This document shows positions 59,437 to 64,000 of a DNA stretch of 64,000 bases, piece by piece (position 1 is the first letter of the stretch; every line of letters starts with the position of its first letter). The position numbers were made by a program, and so were the translations under genes. Location of the stretch: NCBI RefSeq assembly GCF_900590755.1, contig NZ_UUOC01000029.1:90283-154282 (forward strand). Direction: 5' to 3'. The DNA is from Pseudomonas viridiflava (GTDB taxonomy: Bacteria > Pseudomonadota > Gammaproteobacteria > Pseudomonadales > Pseudomonadaceae). Under the pieces are notes generated by a model. It saw nothing but the letters and a program-made list of their open reading frames with translations. It was not told the origin of the DNA and did no database searches.

Positions 59437-59855
59437 GAGATAAGCCTCCAGAATCGCCCGACGGTGTGCCCGGCAGTATAGAAGTGGGCACGTATCAGCC
59501 AGGGAAGTTCAAAGCGATTGGCCTGGAGGGTTTAGGTGAGGCGAGGCTGGTCGCCGGATACAGGCAGTTTGATGTCAATCTTTGTAATACTTTTAATGCG
59601 TAGGAAAGTGACTCGGTCGTTGTAGGATCACAGTCCGTTTTCACTGTCAGGATTATATGAACACTGCTCAGGAGCCTCCCAGTAGCTCTGGTCATCCCCG
59701 CGTTAAATTGAGTTTCGATCCCGTTATGGCAGTCGCTGCCTGCGGATCAATTCCCCTGACTCCCCCCGATACTCGTTCGCCTCGTGCGCCCAATCCGGTC
59801 GCGCGCCGCTTCGCTGTGTCCGTCAACATCTGTCTTCGAGAGACTCAATAACTGT
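59437..59855 (+). other. Intergenic/leader region of the TerC-CBS gene
   Basis: The right part from about 59600 is the probable promoter and leader of the TerC gene and contains the small frame 59657-59851. I looked for a yybP-ykoY manganese riboswitch, which controls some TerC-family genes, and do not see its conserved loops. No REP copies are present. Confidence 0.5.
59657..59851 (+). CDS. Possible 64-residue leader ORF upstream of the TerC gene
   Basis: ATG at 59657 follows AGGATTAT and the frame stops (TAA) four bases before the TerC-family ATG. The product is proline/arginine-rich with no recognisable domain or helix. The close spacing and the weak ribosome site of the main gene suggest translational coupling. 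The frame could be chance, since the coding signal is weak. Confidence 0.35.
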   Translation: MNTAQEPPSSSGHPRVKLSFDPVMAVAACGSIPLTPPDTRSPRAPNPVARRFAVSVNICLRETQ

Positions 59856-61406
59856 ATGGAATGGATTGCTGATCCCACGGCATGGCTTGGCCTGCTGACG
59901 CTGATTGTCCTGGAGCTGGTTCTGGGCATCGATAACCTGGTGTTCATCGCGATTCTGGCGGACAAATTACCGCCCGAGCAGCGGGACAAAGCCCGAGTCA
60001 TCGGCCTGTCCCTGGCGCTGATCATGCGTCTGGGCCTGCTGGCGAGTATTTCCTGGATGGTTACCCTCACAGCGCCGCTGTTCGAGGTCTTCGACCACAG
60101 CTTCTCGGGGCGCGACCTGATCATGCTGTTTGGTGGTGTGTTCCTGCTGTTCAAGGCCACCATGGAATTGCACGAACGCCTGGAAGGCCACGTCAGCGAG
60201 CGGGCCAGCAATTCGACCTACGCGAGATTCTGGCCCATCGTCGCGCAAATCGTCGTGCTCGACGCGGTGTTCTCTCTGGATGCGGTGATTACCGCCGTGG
60301 GCATGGTCGAGCACCTGGCAGTGATGATGATTGCCGTGATGATCTCCATCGGCCTGATGATTATCGCCAGCAAGCCGCTGACCAAGTTCGTCAACTCGCA
60401 TCCGACCGTGATCATGCTGTGTCTGGGCTTCTTGATGATGATCGGCTTCAGCCTGACCGCCGAAGGCCTGGGCTTCCATATTCCCAAGGGCTATCTGTAT
60501 GCGGCCATTGGTTTCTCGATCCTGATCGAACTGTTCAACCAGATCGCCCGCAAGCGTCGCAAGAAGTCCCTGCATGGCACCAAACCCATGCGTGAGCGCA
60601 CGGCCCACGCGGTGTTGCGTCTATTGGGCGGTCGCAAGCTGGATGCGGATGAGGTGGGCGAGGAAATTGCCGACATGCTCGAAGGCGAGCAAACCGCAGC
60701 GGTGTTCGACCGTCGCGAGCGGGTGATGATCAGTGGGGTTCTGCAACTGGCCGAGCGGCCGATTCGTTCAGCCATGACGCCGCGTGCCGAAGTTGATCAT
60801 ATCGACCTGGCCGATGACCCGGAAACCGTGCGGACCAAGCTGATGCATTCGTCCTATTCGCGCCTGCCGCTGATTCGTGAAGGGCGCATCGATGAGCCAT
60901 TGGGCTTCGTGCACAAGAAGGAGTTGCTCAAGGAGTTGCTGGCCGGTAATGAACCGAATCTGGAGTTCATGGCACGCAAGGCCATCAACCTGCTGGAAAG
61001 CTTCACGATCCTTAATGCGCTGGAGCAGATGCGCAAGGAATCGACTCACATTGCTTTCGTGGTCAACGAATTTGGCGACTTCATCGGCTTGCTGACCATG
61101 ACTGACATCCTTGAGTCCATTGCCGGTGAGCTGCCGGACGCGAGTGAAGTCGAAGGGCCGGACATCGTGACCGAGGAGGGTGGCTTTGTGGTCTCCGGCG
61201 CCTTGAACCTCAGCCAGGTGCGTGAGCGGGTCGGCTTTCAGGCCCAGGCCACCGAGGATTATCAGACACTGGCAGGGCTGGTCATGAGCCTGTTGGATCG
61301 TCTGCCGCGAAAGGGCGATACCCTGCAATGGGATGGCTGGGACATGACAGTGACCGAGGTCGAAGAGCGACGTGTTACCCGGGTGTTGTTGCGCAAACCA
61401 GCGTGA
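59856..61406 (+). CDS. TerC family membrane protein with CBS and CorC/HlyC domains (YoaE-like)
   Basis: A 516-residue protein. The N-terminal TerC domain (about 1-235) has seven helices and the signature [20 protein letters not shown] with a second acidic helix [24 protein letters not shown] pair follows (about 310-425, [38 protein letters not shown]), then the CorC/HlyC transporter-associated domain at the C-terminus. TerC proteins act in metal (Mn) export or metalation of secreted proteins. The ATG at 59856 begins the first helix. Length is typical of YoaE. Confidence 0.92.
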   Translation: MEWIADPTAWLGLLTLIVLELVLGIDNLVFIAILADKLPPEQRDKARVIGLSLALIMRLGLLASISWMVTLTAPLFEVFDHSFSGRDLIMLFGGVFLLFKATMELHERLEGHVSERASNSTYARFWPIVAQIVVLDAVFSLDAVITAVGMVEHLAVMMIAVMISIGLMIIASKPLTKFVNSHPTVIMLCLGFLMMIGFSLTAEGLGFHIPKGYLYAAIGFSILIELFNQIARKRRKKSLHGTKPMRERTAHAVLRLLGGRKLDADEVGEEIADMLEGEQTAAVFDRRERVMISGVLQLAERPIRSAMTPRAEVDHIDLADDPETVRTKLMHSSYSRLPLIREGRIDEPLGFVHKKELLKELLAGNEPNLEFMARKAINLLESFTILNALEQMRKESTHIAFVVNEFGDFIGLLTMTDILESIAGELPDASEVEGPDIVTEEGGFVVSGALNLSQVRERVGFQAQATEDYQTLAGLVMSLLDRLPRKGDTLQWDGWDMTVTEVEERRVTRVLLRKPA

Positions 61407-61419
61407 TCAACACCCCGTG

Positions 61420-61463
61420 GATGCTGGGCAAGCTCGGGCTAGACGCTTCGCGCCCCCAGCATC
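61420..61463 (+). terminator. Inverted repeat after the TerC gene, possible terminator
   Basis: GATGCTGGG / CCCAGCATC form a 9-bp stem with a long GC-rich loop 14 bases past the stop codon. There is no T run, so intrinsic termination is uncertain. Confidence 0.35.
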
Positions 61464-61563
61464 AGCGGAGTTGATAATCAGTATCTGTACAGGTGGTTTT
61501 TCATAAAGCGCAGATGAATCTAGATTGGCCCCATCACTTCGAAACAACCTTTGGAGCCACATC

Positions 61564-61803
61564 ATGAAACGCACTATCGCTTTGGGCTTTGCCCTTTCAG
61601 TTCTGACCGCTACCAGCGCATTCGCCAGCAACTCGCCAACCCAGGTAGCCGCTAACGCTACTTCCACCAGCATTAAATCCGGGCAGATTCAGATCGCGGG
61701 CCCGGGCAACATGACCTTTGATCGTGCCCAGATCGAAGCGAAGAAAACCGTAGTCGTCGCAGAAAACCGCAAGGAGTTCGGTTCGCAGTATCAGCGTTAT
61801 TGA
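61564..61803 (+). CDS. Small exported protein, 79 residues
   Basis: The protein has a signal peptide (MKRTIALGFALSVLTATSAF, cleavage after AFA) followed by a mature part of about 57 residues: NSPTQVAANATSTSIKSGQI, MTFDRAQIEAKKTVVVAENR and a final QYQRY. GGAG seven bases before the ATG fixes the start. A terminator follows, so it is a monocistronic periplasmic or surface protein. I recognise no family. Confidence 0.8.
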   Translation: MKRTIALGFALSVLTATSAFASNSPTQVAANATSTSIKSGQIQIAGPGNMTFDRAQIEAKKTVVVAENRKEFGSQYQRY

Positions 61804-61827
61804 TTGCAGGTTTTTGTAGAGCAACCC

Positions 61828-61852
61828 AAGCCCGGTTAAACCGGGCTTTTTG
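61828..61852 (+). terminator. Rho-independent terminator of the small exported protein gene
   Basis: Stem AAGCCCGG / CCGGGCTT, loop TTAAA, followed by TTTTTG, 24 bases past the stop codon. Confidence 0.9.
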
Positions 61853-61888
61853 TTGTGTGGGAATATCAACAAGGCGGTGCGGCTTCTG

Positions 61889-62015
61889 TGGGAGATTCTC
61901 TGTTGGCCTGCAATGCATATCTCCCGTGGGACCGGCTTTAGCCGGGAAGGCGGCATTTCTGGCAACACATAGGCTGAAAATGCTCTGGCCTATTCCCGGC
62001 TAAAGCCGGTCCCAC
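61889..62015. repeat. REP-like doublet with conserved left flank (GTGGGACCGGCTTTAGCC type)
   Basis: The flank GTGGGAGATTCTCTGTTGGC precedes the doublet 61926-62015. It is the same unit as 675-802, so flank and palindrome move together. Confidence 0.8.
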
Positions 62016-62050
62016 ATGGGAGCACCGCTCCCAAAGGGATGTGGGTTTAC

Positions 62051-63199
62051 TCACCGGGCCTTCAAACTCCGCTCCATCCGCGCAATCCCTTCTTCCAGCA
62101 AGGCCCTTGGGCAGCCGAAGTTCAGGCGCACGAACTGCTCACACTGCGGGCCAAACTCGCGGCCGGCGCTGAGGCCGACTTTGGCGCTGTCGAGGAAGAA
62201 CTGGTGAGGGTTTTCCAACCCCAGCGCCGAGCAATCCAGCCACGCCAGGTAAGTGCTTTGCGGCAGGTGCATCACCACCCCCGGCAGACGGGTCCGCACC
62301 GCTTCGGCTAGAAAGTCGCGGTTGGCTTGCAGGTAGGCGTTGACCTCGCTCAGCCATTGCGAGCATTCGCCGTAGGCCGCGCGAGTAGCTTCCAGCCCCA
62401 GCACGTTGACGCTGTCCACCAGGCCCAGTCGCCCGGCATTGAAGCGCTTGCGCAACTGCGGGTCCTGAATCACTGCAAACGCGGTCTTGAGCCCGGCGAT
62501 GTTGTAAGCCTTGCTGGCCGACATCAAGGTCACCGTGCGGCTGGCGATTTGCGGGCTGAGGGACGCAATGGGGGTATGGCGACGACCGTCAAACAGGATA
62601 TCGGCGTGGATTTCGTCAGAGATGATCAGCACATCGTGGTCAACGCAGGCCTGACCGATCATGTGCAGTTCTTCACCGCTGAATACTTTACCCAGCGGGT
62701 TATGCGGGTTGCTCAGCAAAAACGCGCCCGCGTTGTGTAGATGGGTATTCAGGGCAGCGATATCGGTGTGGTATTCGCCACTGGCATCGAGGGTGAACGG
62801 CAATTCGATACTCGGCTGATGGCGATGACTCGGGGCGTGGGCCAGCGGCGCATAGTTGGGCATTTGCAGCACCACGGGAGCGTCGTGCGCCACCAGGGCA
62901 TTGAGCGCCATGTTGAAACCGGGTTCGACGCCGGGCAGGAACACTAACTCTTCAGGCAGGACCCGCCAGGCATAGCGCTGCCAGAGATACTCGACCACTG
63001 TCTGGCGCAGGTTGTCCTGGGCCACGCCGTAACCCAGCAGCGGGTATTGCAGCCGTTGTTGGAGGGCCTCGATGATGGGCGCCGCCACCGGAAAGTCCAT
63101 GTCCGCCACCCACATCGGCAGCACATCGGCGGGGTACAGGCTCCACTTTTTGCTGTCAGTGCCGTGGCGTTCGAATACGGTGTCCAGATTGGTGGTCAT
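62051..63199 (-). CDS. patB: PLP-dependent C-S beta-lyase / aminotransferase, PatB/MalY type
   Basis: A 382-residue fold-type I PLP enzyme. The N-terminal MWVADMDFPVAAPIIEAL is the MalY/PatB signature. The PLP lysine is in MSASKAYNIAGLKTAF, with IISDEIHADILFDGRRH before it. Such enzymes cleave cystathionine and cysteine conjugates. ATG at 63199 gives the standard start; a GTG at 63304 would add 35 residues that look like repeat-proximal sequence. It sits at the border of the right-hand repeat module. Substrate not provable. Confidence 0.9.
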   Translation of the reverse strand: MTTNLDTVFERHGTDSKKWSLYPADVLPMWVADMDFPVAAPIIEALQQRLQYPLLGYGVAQDNLRQTVVEYLWQRYAWRVLPEELVFLPGVEPGFNMALNALVAHDAPVVLQMPNYAPLAHAPSHRHQPSIELPFTLDASGEYHTDIAALNTHLHNAGAFLLSNPHNPLGKVFSGEELHMIGQACVDHDVLIISDEIHADILFDGRRHTPIASLSPQIASRTVTLMSASKAYNIAGLKTAFAVIQDPQLRKRFNAGRLGLVDSVNVLGLEATRAAYGECSQWLSEVNAYLQANRDFLAEAVRTRLPGVVMHLPQSTYLAWLDCSALGLENPHQFFLDSAKVGLSAGREFGPQCEQFVRLNFGCPRALLEEGIARMERSLKAR

Positions 63200-63296
63200 T
63201 GGAGGCTCGGTTGGCAGGGGGCGGATGGGCGACAGGTTAGGGCACTGTCTAGAGTGGGGCAAGATCTGTGGGAGAGGTGGTGTTAGATGTGATGTT

Positions 63297-63505
63297 GTGT
63301 ACATATCCGTTGCTGCGGTAACGGCTGCTTAGGGTTGCGCTTTTACAGCGCCTCACTTTTGAAAGCCGGAATGCCGGCCCAGTCAAAAGTAAGCAAAACG
63401 CTCTTGCCCCACCACTCGGTCCCTCGCTTAGGCTCGCCATGCCGGTCTGCCCGCCGAATCAATATCGGCTTCCGGCCAGCGTGGTTTGACGGGGCGCCCA
63501 AGATC
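63297..63505 (+). repeat. 287-bp dispersed repeat, copy C, with internal deletion
   Basis: Same orientation and ends as copy A (GTGTACATATCCGTTGCTGC to GGCGCCCAAGATC) but 209 bases long. The missing 78 bases correspond to the interval between two CATGCC motifs in copy A (357 and 434). Confidence 0.8.
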
Positions 63506-63867
63506 AAAAGCTCGGCGGCCTGATAGCCGGCCTGTTTAGGTGAATTTACTGCTCTGTATTTGTTGTCTGCACCACTGCCTTCGTCCGGATGCGGCCCAGA
63601 CCAAGCTCGCTCCCACGGAATCGCTGATCATGTGGGAGCGAGCTTGCTCGCGAATCAGTCGACGCGGTGATTCAGGCATACCGCATCATCGTTCTTCGCG
63701 GGCAAGCCTCGCTCCAACAGACAATTGCGCCCCCGGTAGGAGCGAACTTGTTCGCGAGGCGATATTCCTCGCAACACAGATCCAATGCCTCGCCAACAAG
63801 TTGGCTCCTACAGGGATCCGGTTCTGCCGTTGATCTGGCCGTTGATCTGGCTTTTGATTTGGCTTTT
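63506..63867. repeat. Spacer of the right composite module
   Basis: Between copies C and D: 63506-63630 matches (inverted) 1024-1135; a GGAGCGAGCTTGCTCGCGAA palindrome pair spans about 63630-63719; a REP doublet inverted to 583-658 is at 63736-63811; a four-unit 12-bp tandem repeat starts at 63825. No gene is seen. Confidence 0.7.
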
Positions 63868-64000
63868 GATCTTAAGCGCCCCGTCAAACCACGCTGGCCG
63901 TAATCCGATATTGATTCGGCGGTGCAAACCGGCATGGATGCCGGTTTAGCCGCGCTGGGCCAGGGATGGCCCTTCGCGGCGGCCCGCCGAATCAATGTCG
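63868..64000 (-). repeat. 287-bp dispersed repeat, copy D (inverted, cut by window end)
   Basis: Reverse complement of the inner half of copy A, starting GATCTTAAGCGCCCC. With its tandem repeat and REP doublet it mirrors 370-658 nearly base for base. Confidence 0.8.

Noticed and set aside
59640..59856. Manganese (yybP-ykoY) riboswitch before the TerC gene
   Set aside because: TerC genes are known targets, but I could not find the conserved internal loops or the paired stems in this leader.

Overview
The window looks like a chromosomal segment of a fluorescent-lineage Pseudomonas (P. fluorescens / P. syringae type). This rests on the GC-rich, densely coding sequence, a PrrF-type iron sRNA, a MuxABC-OpmB type tripartite pump, a liu (leucine/isovalerate) cluster, a sulfite reductase followed by a DUF934 gene, and many Pseudomonas-style intergenic palindromes (REP/REPIN-like). 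No gene is cut by the window ends. I see no tRNA, rRNA, CRISPR array, transposase or phage gene. Species-level placement cannot be made from the sequence alone.

Layout. 1-1608 is non-coding and repetitive: a composite module built from two inverted 287-bp repeats around REP-like palindromes. 1609-8719 holds acyl-CoA and housekeeping genes: a dienoyl-CoA isomerase-like crotonase, nudC, a TSUP permease, an SDR plus phosphotransferase pair, an SCP2 protein plus histidine phosphatase pair, and sohB. 8880-12479 is one large accessory gene that I read as a NEL-type E3 ubiquitin ligase effector with leucine-rich repeats. 12741-19922 carries DUF934-cysI, a 37-residue membrane protein, an orphan periplasmic binding protein, a DUF2970 protein, a binding-protein/OmpA hybrid, xthA and a GNAT acetyltransferase. 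19989-25408 is tamA-tamB, followed by tpx. 26238-35237 is the muxABC-opmB operon, joined by 4-base start/stop overlaps.

35611-46607 contains a MHYT-GGDEF-EAL c-di-GMP protein, an SDR, a DUF3203-like small protein, an atypical VgrG-like protein, a YebC-family paralogue, a LRR-protein kinase with a TetR gene, a divergent MFS transporter and an M14 carboxypeptidase. 46693-47684 is an iron-responsive locus: a PrrF sRNA with a strong Fur box, next to a fusion of sigma-70 region 4 with a FecR N-terminal domain that has its own Fur-like site. Then come an Lrp/AsnC regulator divergent from a fused indolepyruvate:ferredoxin oxidoreductase, with three 15-bp tandem repeats just before the latter's start.

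52446-58107 is liuABCD on the minus strand (leucine/isovalerate breakdown to methylglutaconyl- and HMG-CoA). It has a perfect palindrome upstream of liuA, but neither liuR nor liuE is adjacent. The right end holds a Gfo/Idh oxidoreductase, a TerC/CBS/CorC membrane protein with a possible leader ORF, a small exported protein and a PatB-type C-S lyase. It closes with a second, inverted copy of the composite repeat module that runs off the window at 64000.

The most notable items are the NEL effector candidate, the sigma4-FecR fusion beside PrrF, the two inverted copies of the composite module about 62 kb apart, the VgrG-like protein with an eroded OB-fold, and the small ORFs at 15148 and 59657.
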